A stretch of DNA of 64,000 nucleotides from an uncultured Bacteroidaceae bacterium (GCA_944320965.1 CALUJO010000007.1:1-64000), one strand, 5' to 3'; positions 25,608 through 34,882 are shown, counted from the first letter of the stretch. Notes: generated by a model not told the origin, from the sequence alone. Translations and numbers: made by a program.

Positions 25608-26465
25608 ATGAGCGACAAACTGTTTCGAATATTTCTATTTATAGCTGCTTGTCTGATTCCGATAATATGCGGGGGCATAATATATGCCCTCGTTACGGAT
25701 GCCTACGAATCCTTTGAACACTTCGGTTTCCTTAATTTTATTTTCTCATCAGAATGGGACTACACAGAAGGAAACGAACAGTACGGGGCTCTTCCATTCA
25801 TTGTCGGAACAATGATGACAACTTTTCTGGCTCTTTTGTTCTGTATTCCGTTTTCATTGCCTGTTGCACTTTTTGTGGGAGAATATTTCAAAGGAACACC
25901 TGTCGCAGCAATATTGAGTACGGTTACAGACCTTTTGGCCGGTATTCCTTCCATAATATACGGATTGTGGGGATTCTTCACACTTAGACCGATAATTATG
26001 GCACTGGATATTTCACCCGAAGGTTCAAGTATCCTTACAGCTTCAATGGTTCTGTCAATAATGATAATACCATATGCAGCCTCTCTAAGTGCCGAATTCA
26101 TAAAAATGGTTCCTGCAGATCTTAAAGAAGGAGCATACAGCCTTGGTGCTACAAGATTTGAAGTAATAAGGAAAATTGTCTTTCCGGTAGCAGGTTCGGG
26201 TATATTTTCTTCCTATATACTTGCAATAGGACGAGCATTGGGAGAAACAATGACCGTAACAATGCTTATAGGAAATACCAACCAGATACCAGATGGAATA
26301 ACAGCAACCGGAAACTCAATGGCTTCCATAATAGCCAACCAGTTTGGAGAAGCAGACGGACTTAAGCTGTCATCACTGATAGCAATAGGTCTTATCCTCT
26401 TCCTTATTACTGCAGTAATAAACATGATAGGTAAAATAATGATTAAACGTGCAAGGATATCATGA
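25608..26465 (+). CDS. pstC: Phosphate ABC transporter permease PstC
   Basis: The 285-aa inner-membrane protein has about six transmembrane segments and the permease loop EFIKMVPADLKEGAYSLGATRFEVI, which docks on the ATPase. The sequence LAGIPSIIYGLWG is the PstC/PstA signature. Its stop codon overlaps the pstA start (ATGA), consistent with coupled translation. Confidence 0.94.
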   Translation: MSDKLFRIFLFIAACLIPIICGGIIYALVTDAYESFEHFGFLNFIFSSEWDYTEGNEQYGALPFIVGTMMTTFLALLFCIPFSLPVALFVGEYFKGTPVAAILSTVTDLLAGIPSIIYGLWGFFTLRPIIMALDISPEGSSILTASMVLSIMIIPYAASLSAEFIKMVPADLKEGAYSLGATRFEVIRKIVFPVAGSGIFSSYILAIGRALGETMTVTMLIGNTNQIPDGITATGNSMASIIANQFGEADGLKLSSLIAIGLILFLITAVINMIGKIMIKRARIS

Positions 26466-27334
26466 TTATGAACGATATGAAAATTCTACAACGACTATAT
26501 ACCGACAAAATATTTAAAATAGCGGTATGTCTGTTTGCCGCCCTTACGGCAATTCCGTTGTTCGCAATATTGGGAGAAGTGCTTATAAAAGGATACAGCC
26601 AGCTTTCATGGTCTTTCTTCACCGAGCCGACTCCTACTGCCTACAAGGCGATGCAAGCAGTTGCAGCAGGCGAACCTATTCCCGGAGGTATCGCAAACGG
26701 TATCATAGGTAGCGTTATTATGCTTGGTATGGCAACTGTGGTTGCTGTCCCTATAGGTATCCTCTGCGGAGTTTACCTTGCAGAAAACAGCAAGAAACGT
26801 TTTGCGATAATTGTTAGTTATATAACTGACTTGCTGCAAGGAACACCGTCTGTCATAATAGGAATAATAACCTATGTCTGGGTTGTAGTTCCGATGAAAG
26901 GCTATTCTGCCATAGCCGGAAGCGTTGCACTCTTCATAATGATGCTCCCGCTGATTATCCGTTCAACTGAAGAAACTGTGAAAATCCTGCCTGCATCCCT
27001 CAAGGAAGCCGGACTGGCACTGGGAGGGAACAATGCAAGGGTAACACTGAAAGTAATTCTTCCATCTGCATTCGGAGGTATCTTTACCGGTATTCTGCTT
27101 GCAGTATCACGTGTTATCGGTGAAACGGCACCACTTATGTTTACAGCTCTCGGATGCTCTTTCATAAGATGGGACATAGACAAACCTATTTCGGCAGTAC
27201 CTCTTCTTATCTGGGAATTCTTCAATGACCCTAATCTCCAGGAACTTATATGGGGTGCATCACTATTCCTTCTGATTTTTGTACTGTCATTAAACTTAAC
27301 AGCTAAATATTTTGCAAAAAAATGGAACTCGTAA
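26462..27334 (+). CDS. pstA: Phosphate ABC transporter permease PstA
   Basis: The 290-aa permease has about six membrane segments, a large first periplasmic loop, the [12 protein letters not shown] signature and the coupling loop [22 protein letters not shown]. The start at 26462 overlaps the pstC stop by 4 nt; Met at 26468 is an alternative. Its end overlaps pstB by 13 nt. Confidence 0.94.
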   Translation: MIMNDMKILQRLYTDKIFKIAVCLFAALTAIPLFAILGEVLIKGYSQLSWSFFTEPTPTAYKAMQAVAAGEPIPGGIANGIIGSVIMLGMATVVAVPIGILCGVYLAENSKKRFAIIVSYITDLLQGTPSVIIGIITYVWVVVPMKGYSAIAGSVALFIMMLPLIIRSTEETVKILPASLKEAGLALGGNNARVTLKVILPSAFGGIFTGILLAVSRVIGETAPLMFTALGCSFIRWDIDKPISAVPLLIWEFFNDPNLQELIWGASLFLLIFVLSLNLTAKYFAKKWNS

Positions 27335-28089
27335 ATCCTATATTAGAATTCAAGAAAACTTGTGTATCATACTCCAAGCAGACTATGGCTGTGAAATATG
27401 TATCGGCAGCCATAGAACGCAATACCATAACTGCAATCATGGGACCATCCGGATGCGGTAAGAGTACTTTGCTAAGAGCTGCAAACCTTATGCATGCACT
27501 ATACCCCAACATCAGAGTGGACGGAGAGATACTTCTGAACGGACAAAATATACTTTCGATGGAACCGATTGAAGTACGCCGAAAAATCGGTATGGTATTC
27601 CAACGCCCTACTCCATTCCCTACAATGAGTATTTACGACAATGTGCTGGCAGGATACAGTCTTAACGGTATCAGACTTTCAAAAAGTGAACGAAATGAAA
27701 TAGTCGAGAAATGCCTTAGAAACGTGGCTTTGTGGGATGAAGTAAAAGATGTTCTGAACAAGAAAGGAACATTTCTTTCAGGAGGACAGCAACAGCGTCT
27801 GTGCATTGCAAGAGCTTTGGCAATGAAACCGGAAGTATTGCTTATGGACGAGCCGACATCTGCACTTGACCCTATAGCAACCAAACACATTGAAGATTTG
27901 ATTCTGGAACTGCAGAAAGACGTTACTATCCTTATTGTTACACACAATATGGGACAGGCAAAAAGAATTTCTTCCCGTTCAATGTTCATGTATTTGGGTG
28001 ATTTGGTTGAATATGACGATACGGAAAAGATGTTCTCCAACCCGACAGACGAACGTACAAGAGCTTATTTGACAGGTAAAATGGGATAA
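27322..28089 (+). CDS. pstB: Phosphate ABC transporter ATP-binding protein PstB
   Basis: The 255-aa ATPase has Walker A GPSGCGKS (41-48), Q-loop VFQRPTPFP (the PstB-specific form), signature [10 protein letters not shown] (about 152), Walker [13 protein letters not shown] and the H-loop ITHN-type [10 protein letters not shown]. It powers phosphate uptake through PstCA. It is the last gene of the operon: phoU, which usually follows in Bacteroidota and other phyla, is absent and the next coding region is a thioesterase 311 nt away with its own promoter. Confidence 0.96.
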   Translation: MELVNPILEFKKTCVSYSKQTMAVKYVSAAIERNTITAIMGPSGCGKSTLLRAANLMHALYPNIRVDGEILLNGQNILSMEPIEVRRKIGMVFQRPTPFPTMSIYDNVLAGYSLNGIRLSKSERNEIVEKCLRNVALWDEVKDVLNKKGTFLSGGQQQRLCIARALAMKPEVLLMDEPTSALDPIATKHIEDLILELQKDVTILIVTHNMGQAKRISSRSMFMYLGDLVEYDDTEKMFSNPTDERTRAYLTGKMG

Positions 28090-28188
28090 ACATACGTCCC
28101 TCCTGTCAAACAGCACATACATCATATTAAACAAGAGCATACCCCAATTGGAATCTTTGTTAATTTTTGTTTTGTAATGCTCTGTTAT

Positions 28189-28218
28189 TTTGCCTTTTAA
28201 AGCATTTTACTATTTTTG
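28189..28218 (+). promoter_or_regulatory. Promoter of the thioesterase/alcohol dehydrogenase operon
   Basis: TTTG (28189-28192), an 18-bp spacer and TATTTTTG (28211-28218). The start codon is 183 nt downstream, so the mRNA would have a leader of about 180 nt. Confidence 0.6.
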
Positions 28219-28269
28219 CAGTATCAGAGCATATCGATGCAAGCATTATTAAATTGTACAGGTACTCTT

Positions 28270-28304
28270 CATAATCAATAACGGTAAAGTCGTTATTGAT
28301 TATG
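28270..28304 (+). promoter_or_regulatory. Perfect 14-bp hairpin in the thioesterase leader
   Basis: CATAATCAATAACG (28270-28283) and CGTTATTGATTATG (28291-28304) are perfect complements around a 7-nt loop. No T-run follows, so it is not a simple terminator. It may be a cis-acting RNA element or a dyad operator. The rest of the 28090-28400 gap holds AGAGCAT/ATGCTCT arms (about 28134-28184) that could end the pst transcript, and nothing else I can name. Confidence 0.6.
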
Positions 28305-28400
28305 ATTCATTATTTGGGAATATTTAATACATTATAAATTCCTGCATCACCAGTTTCTGACAAACAGCATAACTGTAATTACAAACAAAAAAACTTGTAT

Positions 28401-28838
28401 ATGGATATTGAAAACATAATATTCAAACACGAACTGCCGATACAACTTAGATTCAACGATGTTGATACATTCGGGCATGTAAACAACTCTATATATTTTT
28501 CTTTTTACGACCTTGCCAAGACAGACTATTTCAGTTCCGTCCTTCCGGAAGGGATGAACTGGAAAGAAACTGCGCTGGTCATTGCAAACATCAATGCGGA
28601 TTTCATTTCACCGATATTCTTCAATGAAAACATTGTTGTAAAGACAACAACAACACACATCGGGAACAAAAGCATAAAACTTACACAGCTGGCAGTAAAT
28701 ATTATAACAAACGAAATAAAATGCGTATGCCAGACGGTAATGGTGGGTTTTAACCTTAAGACACAGGAATCGGCAGAAATACCACAATCATGGAAAGATG
28801 CCATAATGGCTTATGAAGCCGAATCAAATATATCTTGA
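28401..28838 (+). CDS. YbgC/4HBT-type acyl-CoA thioesterase
   Basis: The 145-aa hot-dog protein has the 4HBT catalytic signature RFNDVDTFGHVNNSIYFSF, with Asp in the D-x-D-x-x-GHVNN segment. It should hydrolyse an acyl-CoA thioester in the cytoplasm; the chain length cannot be told. The open frame includes a TTG two codons upstream (28395), but ATG at 28401 is preferred. It is followed after 33 nt by the iron alcohol dehydrogenase, with which it is probably co-transcribed. Confidence 0.82.
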   Translation: MDIENIIFKHELPIQLRFNDVDTFGHVNNSIYFSFYDLAKTDYFSSVLPEGMNWKETALVIANINADFISPIFFNENIVVKTTTTHIGNKSIKLTQLAVNIITNEIKCVCQTVMVGFNLKTQESAEIPQSWKDAIMAYEAESNIS

Positions 28839-28871
28839 ACTGAAACTTAACATAAATCAAATAATGCAACT

Positions 28872-30047
28872 ATGAGTACACTGAAATTAACACACAACAT
28901 TCCGACAAAACTTGTATTCGGATGCGGAGAATTAAAAAGACTCGCTACAGAGCCTATGCCGGGACATAAGGCAATGATTGTAATATCATCCGGCAATTCA
29001 ATGAAAAAACACGGTTACCTTGACAAAGTTGTAAAACTGCTTATTGAAAACGGAGGTACAGAATCCGTTGTATTTGACAAGATCCAGCCAAATCCGACAA
29101 AGCGTCACGTTATGGAAGCCGCAGAAATCTGCAAAAAGGAAAAATGTGACTTTATAATAGGCCTTGGAGGAGGAAGCTCTATCGATTCTGCCAAGAGTAT
29201 AGCAATCATGGCAAACAATGAAGGCGACTATTGGGATTACATACCTTCAGGTACAGGAAAAGGAATGGCAATAAAGAACAAGGCTCTGCCAATCATTGCA
29301 ATCCCGACAACAGCAGGAACAGGAACAGAAGCAGACCCATGGACTGTTATCACAAATGAGGAGACAAACGAAAAAATCGGATTCGGAAACAATGACACAT
29401 TCCCTGTACTTTCGATTGTTGACCCGGAACTTATGACAAGTATTCCTCCACACCTGACAGCATATCAGGGATTTGATGCATTCTTCCATGCAGCCGAAGG
29501 CTATATTGCCAATTGTGCAACTCCAATAAGTGACCTGTATGCCCTTGAAAGCATACGACTTCTTTACAAATATCTTCCGGCAGCAGTAAATAACGGAAAC
29601 GACCTTAAGGCAAGAAGCAAAGTGGCGCTTGCAAGCATGCTTGCCGGTATGGTAGAATCAACATCAAGCTGTACATCGGAACATTCACTGGAACATGCAA
29701 TGAGCGCATATTATCCTTCATTGCCTCACGGTGCAGGACTGATAGCAATATCACTTGCATACTTCGGTACATTCAAGAATGACTGTATGAAACGTTTCAT
29801 GAAAATGGCCGAAACAATGACCGAAAAGAAGAGTGCACGCCCTTCCGACTTCCTTGAAGCACTTGAGACAATGCAAAAACAATGTAATGTAAACGACATC
29901 AAACTAAGCGATTACGGGATAACTCCTGAAGATTTCAACAAAATGAAGGAAAATGCCAGAATGACTATGGGAGGCCTGTTTGCATGCGACCCACGCCCAA
30001 TTACAGGAGAAGAAATAATGGATATATTCAGAAAATCTTATAAATAA
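28872..30047 (+). CDS. Iron-containing alcohol dehydrogenase
   Basis: The 391-aa protein belongs to the Fe-ADH group, nearest in pattern to NADPH-dependent butanol dehydrogenases. The cofactor loop is GLGGGSSIDSAK (about 97-108). The iron ligands Asp, His, His, His are recognisable in GFDAFFHAAEGY (about 200-211) and EHSLEHAMSAYYPSLPHGAGL (about 272-292). It interconverts an aldehyde and an alcohol in the cytoplasm, probably as a redox outlet. It shares an operon with the thioesterase and ends at a bidirectional terminator facing an AraC gene. Confidence 0.88.
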   Translation: MSTLKLTHNIPTKLVFGCGELKRLATEPMPGHKAMIVISSGNSMKKHGYLDKVVKLLIENGGTESVVFDKIQPNPTKRHVMEAAEICKKEKCDFIIGLGGGSSIDSAKSIAIMANNEGDYWDYIPSGTGKGMAIKNKALPIIAIPTTAGTGTEADPWTVITNEETNEKIGFGNNDTFPVLSIVDPELMTSIPPHLTAYQGFDAFFHAAEGYIANCATPISDLYALESIRLLYKYLPAAVNNGNDLKARSKVALASMLAGMVESTSSCTSEHSLEHAMSAYYPSLPHGAGLIAISLAYFGTFKNDCMKRFMKMAETMTEKKSARPSDFLEALETMQKQCNVNDIKLSDYGITPEDFNKMKENARMTMGGLFACDPRPITGEEIMDIFRKSYK

Positions 30048-30068
30048 GAAACATATATCATAGTAAAA

Positions 30069-30109
30069 CAAATCAGCCTGGCAGTATATTTTTCTGTCAG
30101 GCTGATTTG
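30069..30109. terminator. Bidirectional terminator between the alcohol dehydrogenase and AraC genes
   Basis: CAAATCAGCCTGGCAG (30069-30084) pairs with CTGTCAGGCTGATTTG (30094-30109), one G-T pair, with T-runs on both strands (convergent genes). Confidence 0.85.
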
Positions 30110-30123
30110 TTTTAAGATTCTAA

Positions 30124-31005
30124 TCAATATTCTTTATTCCTATAAACAGCAGGACTCATTCCGACATGCTGTTTGAAGTATTTTCCAAAGAAAGACTGGT
30201 TGGCAAAGTTCAGTTTCTGCGCAATCTGACAAACTGTGAGATTGGAATTTTTCAACAACAGTTTTGCCTCAAGTATTACATATTCGTCAATCCACATTCC
30301 GGCAGTCTTGCCTGTAAGCTCCTTGACAACATTTGTAAGGTGCTTAGGATTTATAAACAGTTTGTCCGCATAAAAGGCTACACTTTTCTGATTATAATAA
30401 TTATCATTCAGAAGCCTTAGAAAATCTTTCAGTATCTCTTCCTTTCTTGATATCTTTTTAGGCTCAAGCGGAATATATTTTGTTATAATACTTCCAAGAT
30501 AGAAAAGTGTGGAATATGTCAAGCCATGTATTATTTCCATCTTATTCGGATTGTCGGACATATTTATCCTTTTCAGAATAAATTCATAATATGAATTCAT
30601 TTCCTCCATTTCTTCCGGCGTAATTCTTATAACAGGAGTATCAGCAACCCTTAGAAACAGGTTCATAAGTTTCTCCCTCACAGGAGCAACCTTCTCCATA
30701 AAATCCAGAGATACGGCTATGGCAAAGCATTTCAAGTCAACCCAACTTAAAATCTGAACAATCTGTCTGGGCTGAACAAGCACAATATCCCCTTCGGTAA
30801 CTGTATATTTACGCAGATTGATCTCTATTTCCGAATTGCCTCCTACACAACATAGCATAAGAGATATATTAAGTCTGATAGGATATGGACCTATAGGCAA
30901 GGCTGTTACATTCTCAAAAACGGCCATAGCCCCTTTCATATATCCTGCAGGAGATATAGATTCTACATCTTCCAAATAAGCCTCTGTAATATTGTTATTT
31001 TCCAT
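30124..31005 (-). CDS. AraC-family transcriptional regulator
   Basis: The 293-aa regulator has an N-terminal cupin-like sensor domain (about 30-170) and a C-terminal AraC HTH domain (about 190-293) with SVAFYADKLFINPKHLTNVVKELTG-type first HTH and ANQSFFGKYFKQHVGMSPAVYR as the second. Effector and targets are unknown. It is the last gene of a minus-strand run below the HpaII-like gene (29-nt gap) but may have its own promoter. Confidence 0.85.
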   Translation of the reverse strand: MENNNITEAYLEDVESISPAGYMKGAMAVFENVTALPIGPYPIRLNISLMLCCVGGNSEIEINLRKYTVTEGDIVLVQPRQIVQILSWVDLKCFAIAVSLDFMEKVAPVREKLMNLFLRVADTPVIRITPEEMEEMNSYYEFILKRINMSDNPNKMEIIHGLTYSTLFYLGSIITKYIPLEPKKISRKEEILKDFLRLLNDNYYNQKSVAFYADKLFINPKHLTNVVKELTGKTAGMWIDEYVILEAKLLLKNSNLTVCQIAQKLNFANQSFFGKYFKQHVGMSPAVYRNKEY

Positions 31006-31034
31006 ATTTATGCAAGGTTACTGCTTCAGATATA

Positions 31035-32120
31035 TCAACGTTTTATAAAACCAATCTTCAGGTTAAGCTTAAAATAATAGATGCCGTTTTCCTTTTCAAG
31101 ATAACCGTACTTATCCTTATCGGTAGAACCTTTTTCAAGGCGGGTATTGTTATAAAGAAAATCAACAAAAGGACGACGGTTTTCGCGACGGAAGCAATGT
31201 ACATTACCATCAGTGTTAACAAATAACAGACCGGATATAGCAGAATCAGGACCATAATAAATCTTGGCAGGACGCATTCCTGTTGCAAGTGCCAGAAGAA
31301 ACTCCTGTACCTTATGCCTGTAATATCCGTTCTTCATTATAAGTTCATCCTTTATTTTATGAGGATTTATCCTTTCAACAGCCTCAGTCAGTTCCCTTAC
31401 TTTTGTTATACCGTCAAGATGCATTGTACGGACCATTTCGGCAACAACCCTTGAAAAGCGTAAATCTATCATGGCAAGATTGTTTCTGAATATCTTGTCT
31501 GCCACATCGTCAAACTTAAGCTTGCCACCAAGACGTTCAATCATAAGCATACGTCCGACCACATTATCATCTTCCCCGAAACCGTTTATCTTGCTTACTG
31601 TAGGAGATGCGAATTTTATTCCCGTCTGTTCAAACTTAAGATTAGCAGTACGTCCCCCGTCAAGCAAAGGAAACATCTTTCCCAAACGTGAACGCACGCA
31701 GAAACCGTAAAGCGGAGCATCAACACTGTAGAATGCAACCGACAAGTCTGTCCTGTCTTCTGTCTGAGCTTCCAGATTATATATTGCAACTTCATCAAGA
31801 AACTCTTCAACTCTGTCGGGTGACATGACATCGTCCTCACGGCTGTTCCTTATCGCTTCAAGTATCAGGTCTGCAACCGTACCGAAATCTTCACGCGGAA
31901 TACGCTTGTCTATATTTTCTCCTTTCAGCCAGACATCGTTACCTTCTATGATATACTGTCGCGGTCCATCGTGTTCAATACGCTGTACCATGGCAACAGG
32001 CAATAAAGTCCTGCCTTCCAGTGACAAATCTGGATTCCCTTCTGCCAAAAATCCGTCAGAAAGAATACGGAAGAATGCATACAGTTCACTCCATTCTCTT
32101 TTAGTTGCGTCAAAAGCCAT
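31035..32120 (-). CDS. HpaII-family restriction endonuclease homologue, orphan, altered catalytic segment
   Basis: The 361-aa protein resembles the HpaII restriction endonuclease family in several places: the N-terminal EWSELYAFFRILSDG, the block NNLAMIDLRFSRVVAEM, LLALATGMRPAKIYYG, the glycine/polar LFVNTDGNVHCF strand, and the ending YYFKLNLKIGFIK. Family members cut CCGG and are partnered with a C5-cytosine methyltransferase. From memory, the family has GFSIKS at its PD-(D/E)xK-like site; here the same place reads GFCVRS (Cys141, Arg143), with Asp125 upstream kept. No methyltransferase gene is in this window. It follows an AlbA_2 gene by 28 nt. It may be inactive, retargeted, or restricted elsewhere; CCGG is plainly frequent in the surrounding DNA. 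Confidence 0.72.
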   Translation of the reverse strand: MAFDATKREWSELYAFFRILSDGFLAEGNPDLSLEGRTLLPVAMVQRIEHDGPRQYIIEGNDVWLKGENIDKRIPREDFGTVADLILEAIRNSREDDVMSPDRVEEFLDEVAIYNLEAQTEDRTDLSVAFYSVDAPLYGFCVRSRLGKMFPLLDGGRTANLKFEQTGIKFASPTVSKINGFGEDDNVVGRMLMIERLGGKLKFDDVADKIFRNNLAMIDLRFSRVVAEMVRTMHLDGITKVRELTEAVERINPHKIKDELIMKNGYYRHKVQEFLLALATGMRPAKIYYGPDSAISGLLFVNTDGNVHCFRRENRRPFVDFLYNNTRLEKGSTDKDKYGYLEKENGIYYFKLNLKIGFIKR

Positions 32121-32148
32121 AAGCCAAATATATTAATCTGTTTAAAAT

Positions 32149-32808
32149 CTAAAATTCAATATCCGAAGAAGTTCTTCTCCAGCAGAAGCGATGTTCTGCA
32201 AACACTTCTTCAAGAACCCCGAAGCGTACAAACTTTGCAATAATGCGTATTGCCTCGTATCGTTTTATGCCGGCAAGTTTTGTAAAGCTCCTTATATCAA
32301 CAGTTTCATCATGCCTTAGCATTCCCATCAGCAGTTCCTCGGCACCGTCAAGCCTTACAATAGCCCCCTTCGCGCTCTGTTCCTGCCTCCATATGCTGAG
32401 ATGCACAGGCGAAGCCACAATATTTTCGTCAGCTATCCTTACAAATGCAATTTTCTTTCCATCGCTGTCTATAGCAAAAACCGGTTTCCTGTCGGCAGCC
32501 TCAACCGAAGCAATCAGTACGGTCTTGCCTTCCGCCTGATAAGTTGTCATTTCAACAACTGGAACAGGATTACAGTAAACATTTGCAGCAGCGTCAATCA
32601 TATATGCTTCCTCTTCCGACTTTACTCCGGCAACCCGTCCGTTATCCTTTACTCCTATAAGCAAACGTCCGCCCGAAGTATTGGCAAATGCCGACAACGA
32701 CCTTGATATTTTCCTTGCATCGGATATTTCAAACTTAAAATCCTGATTGACATGTTCCCCTTCAGATATCAGCTTCTTTATAAAGTCAGTGCTATCAACC
32801 AATCTCAT
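32149..32808 (-). CDS. AlbA_2 (Schlafen-like) putative DNA-binding protein
   Basis: From MRLVDSTDFIKK the product is 219 aa. Residues about 10-125 form an AlbA_2 domain (E.VNQDFKFEISDARKISRSLSAFANTSGGRLLIGVKDNG), found in many bacterial regulators and in Schlafen proteins. The C-terminal part (about 160-210) looks like a winged helix. The reading frame extends 10 codons upstream, but the promoter -7 box at 32813-32820 lies inside that extension, so the ATG at 32808 is chosen. The mRNA would then be almost leaderless. It is followed by the HpaII-like gene; function unknown. Confidence 0.78.
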   Translation of the reverse strand: MRLVDSTDFIKKLISEGEHVNQDFKFEISDARKISRSLSAFANTSGGRLLIGVKDNGRVAGVKSEEEAYMIDAAANVYCNPVPVVEMTTYQAEGKTVLIASVEAADRKPVFAIDSDGKKIAFVRIADENIVASPVHLSIWRQEQSAKGAIVRLDGAEELLMGMLRHDETVDIRSFTKLAGIKRYEAIRIIAKFVRFGVLEEVFAEHRFCWRRTSSDIEF

Positions 32809-32812
32809 TCTG

Positions 32813-32841
32813 CAAATATAATAAAAACTATCAAACACAAA
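32813..32841 (-). promoter_or_regulatory. Promoter of the AlbA_2/HpaII-like operon (leaderless arrangement)
   Basis: On the minus strand TTTG (32838-32841), a 17-bp spacer and TATATTTG (32813-32820). The last G is 5 nt from the ATG. Confidence 0.6.
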
Positions 32842-33786
32842 TCATTCAACCACCCAACCAGGATTATGTATTTCAGTATCCTCCGGGACATATTGCATAC
32901 TTTCCTGCTTTGGCACCTTTATATAAAATACCTCACCGTTCTCACATTTCAGCGAAGTGCTTCTCAGCCACGGATTGGCATCCTTGAGCTGATAATATGT
33001 AATGCCGTTGTTACGGGCAAAAATTCCAAGCGAATTTATAGTACTGTCAACCCTTATCACCCTGTAATCCAGCTGCGGATAAAGGTCCGAAGCCTTAAGA
33101 CTGAATCCGAAACGCTCCGGGTTGGAAAAGATTATCTTGACAGCAATCAGACGAAACATATAACGTGACGTCTCATTGGCAAGCCACAATCCGGTAGGGT
33201 CTTCTTCATACTGCGAATTACGAAAACGTGTAATGGCAGCCTGACCGGCATTGTAGGATGCAGCAACCGACAGCCAGTCGCCAAACTTGGCATAAGCCTG
33301 TCTGAAATAACGGCATGCGCAGCGTGTAGCCTTTTCAATGTTATACCTTTCATCAACATATTTATCCACCTTCATACCAAAGTCACGGGCAGTTCCTTCC
33401 ATAAACTGCCACATACCTGCCGCTCCTGCATACGAACGTGCCATAGGGTTAAGGCTGCTCTCAACAACAGCCAGATATTTCATATCATCGGGTATTCCCT
33501 CCTCCTTCAGTATTCTTTCAATCAAAGGGAAATACCTGTTTGCTCTTTTTATGCTTAAAGTGGTGTTTATATGCGAATACCTGAACGAACACAATTCAAG
33601 GTCAAGCCTTTCCCTGTTCTCATAACTGCGCAAATCAACGGTATCACCGGCAATAACATAATAGTCCGGTATATCGGCAAGTCCGAAATTTTCCCCAACC
33701 ATTGCCGTATCATGTCTCTGCCCTATACTGTCACAAGACCATAATGACAAGGCAACTGTTATTGCCACAAGTATATATTTCTTCAT
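32842..33786 (-). CDS. Lytic transglycosylase lipoprotein (MltD-like) with LysM
   Basis: The 314-aa protein has a lipoprotein signal (SLWSC-D, Cys18). The SLT domain (about 85-215) has catalytic Glu109 in LAVVESSLNP, followed by GAAGMWQFM and YNAGQAAITRF. A short LysM-like segment (about 245-295: SLGIFARNNGITYYQLKDANPWL) follows for peptidoglycan binding. It cleaves murein glycan strands with formation of 1,6-anhydro ends. It starts 4 nt after pdxB, so it is co-transcribed with that gene. Confidence 0.9.
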   Translation of the reverse strand: MKKYILVAITVALSLWSCDSIGQRHDTAMVGENFGLADIPDYYVIAGDTVDLRSYENRERLDLELCSFRYSHINTTLSIKRANRYFPLIERILKEEGIPDDMKYLAVVESSLNPMARSYAGAAGMWQFMEGTARDFGMKVDKYVDERYNIEKATRCACRYFRQAYAKFGDWLSVAASYNAGQAAITRFRNSQYEEDPTGLWLANETSRYMFRLIAVKIIFSNPERFGFSLKASDLYPQLDYRVIRVDSTINSLGIFARNNGITYYQLKDANPWLRSTSLKCENGEVFYIKVPKQESMQYVPEDTEIHNPGWVVE

Positions 33787-33790
33787 TTTC

Positions 33791-34837
33791 TCAGTCTATT
33801 ATATTTATATTGAAAGCCTCCTTTTCCCTGCGCACGGGATAATTGCCTCTCAGTTTTTCAAAGTCCTTGGGATTTGCTCTCAGATTACTGCAGTCCGACA
33901 TCGGATTATAAATCTGCAACAGAGCGTCTTTCATATCCTTTGCATTAACATTTGCATTAGCGGGAGCAGGAGCTTCTATGTTGTACTTTCCGTCTATTCC
34001 AAAGAAACGGCAAATATTGTCCATTGACATTCTTGAGGCGTTTGCCTTACCGTCGGCCGAGTATCCGGCAATATGCGGTGTCCCGATAAACACATTTTCA
34101 AGAAGTTCAAGGTCTATATCCGGTTCATTCTCCCAGACATCAATAACGGCATCTGCTATAAGATTTTTATTCAGAGCCTTTTTCAAAGCCAAAGTATCGA
34201 CAACTTCTCCTCGTGAAGTGTTTATTATCCAGCAGTTCTTTCTGACGCGGGCAAAGAAATCTTCATCTGCATAATGGTATGTTTTATACTCACCTTCTCT
34301 TATCAGCGGAACATGGAAGGTAATAACATCAGCCTCATCCATAATCTGTCTGAACGAACAGAATCCGTTTCCGCCTTCCTTTTCCTGGCGCGGTGGGTCA
34401 CACTGCAACACTTTCATACCCATTGAAGCAGCCATTTTTGCAATACGGCTCCCAACATTACCGACACCGACAACTCCCAGTGTCATTCCTTCAAGAGGTC
34501 TGTCATGCTTCTCTGAAAGAAGAATCAGAGCAGACTGAACATACTGTTCTACTCCGCCGGCATTACATCCGGGACAATTTGCCCACTCTATTCCATTCTC
34601 ACGGCAATATGCAGTATCTATATGGTCATAACCAATGGTTGCCGTAGCAATAAACTTCACATTAGAGCCTTCAAGCAGCTCTCTGCTGCACTTAGTACGG
34701 GTACGGACAACAAGCAAATCTGCATCCTTCACCATTTCTTTTGTGAAATCCCTGCCAGGAGCATACACAACTTCATCCGCCACACTCTCTATGGCATCAG
34801 ATATATATGGTATTTTGTCATCAACAATCGCTTTCAT
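33791..34837 (-). CDS. pdxB: Erythronate-4-phosphate dehydrogenase
   Basis: The 348-aa D-2-hydroxyacid dehydrogenase has the NAD motif GVVGVGNVGSRIA (about 120-132), catalytic Arg in INTSRGEVVD, Glu in ENEPDID and His in TPHIAGYSADGKANASR. The last motif, the PGCNAGGVEQYV block and the C-terminal dimerisation tail (RANPKDFEKLRGNYPVRRE) are diagnostic for PdxB rather than SerA. It oxidises 4-phosphoerythronate in pyridoxal-5-phosphate synthesis. It heads an operon with the lytic transglycosylase; a -7 box TATCTTTG lies 45 nt upstream. Confidence 0.95.
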   Translation of the reverse strand: MKAIVDDKIPYISDAIESVADEVVYAPGRDFTKEMVKDADLLVVRTRTKCSRELLEGSNVKFIATATIGYDHIDTAYCRENGIEWANCPGCNAGGVEQYVQSALILLSEKHDRPLEGMTLGVVGVGNVGSRIAKMAASMGMKVLQCDPPRQEKEGGNGFCSFRQIMDEADVITFHVPLIREGEYKTYHYADEDFFARVRKNCWIINTSRGEVVDTLALKKALNKNLIADAVIDVWENEPDIDLELLENVFIGTPHIAGYSADGKANASRMSMDNICRFFGIDGKYNIEAPAPANANVNAKDMKDALLQIYNPMSDCSNLRANPKDFEKLRGNYPVRREKEAFNINIID

Positions 34838-34882
34838 TTTGTTTTAATTAATGTCGGAACAACATCTTTATAAAAGAAGAAA

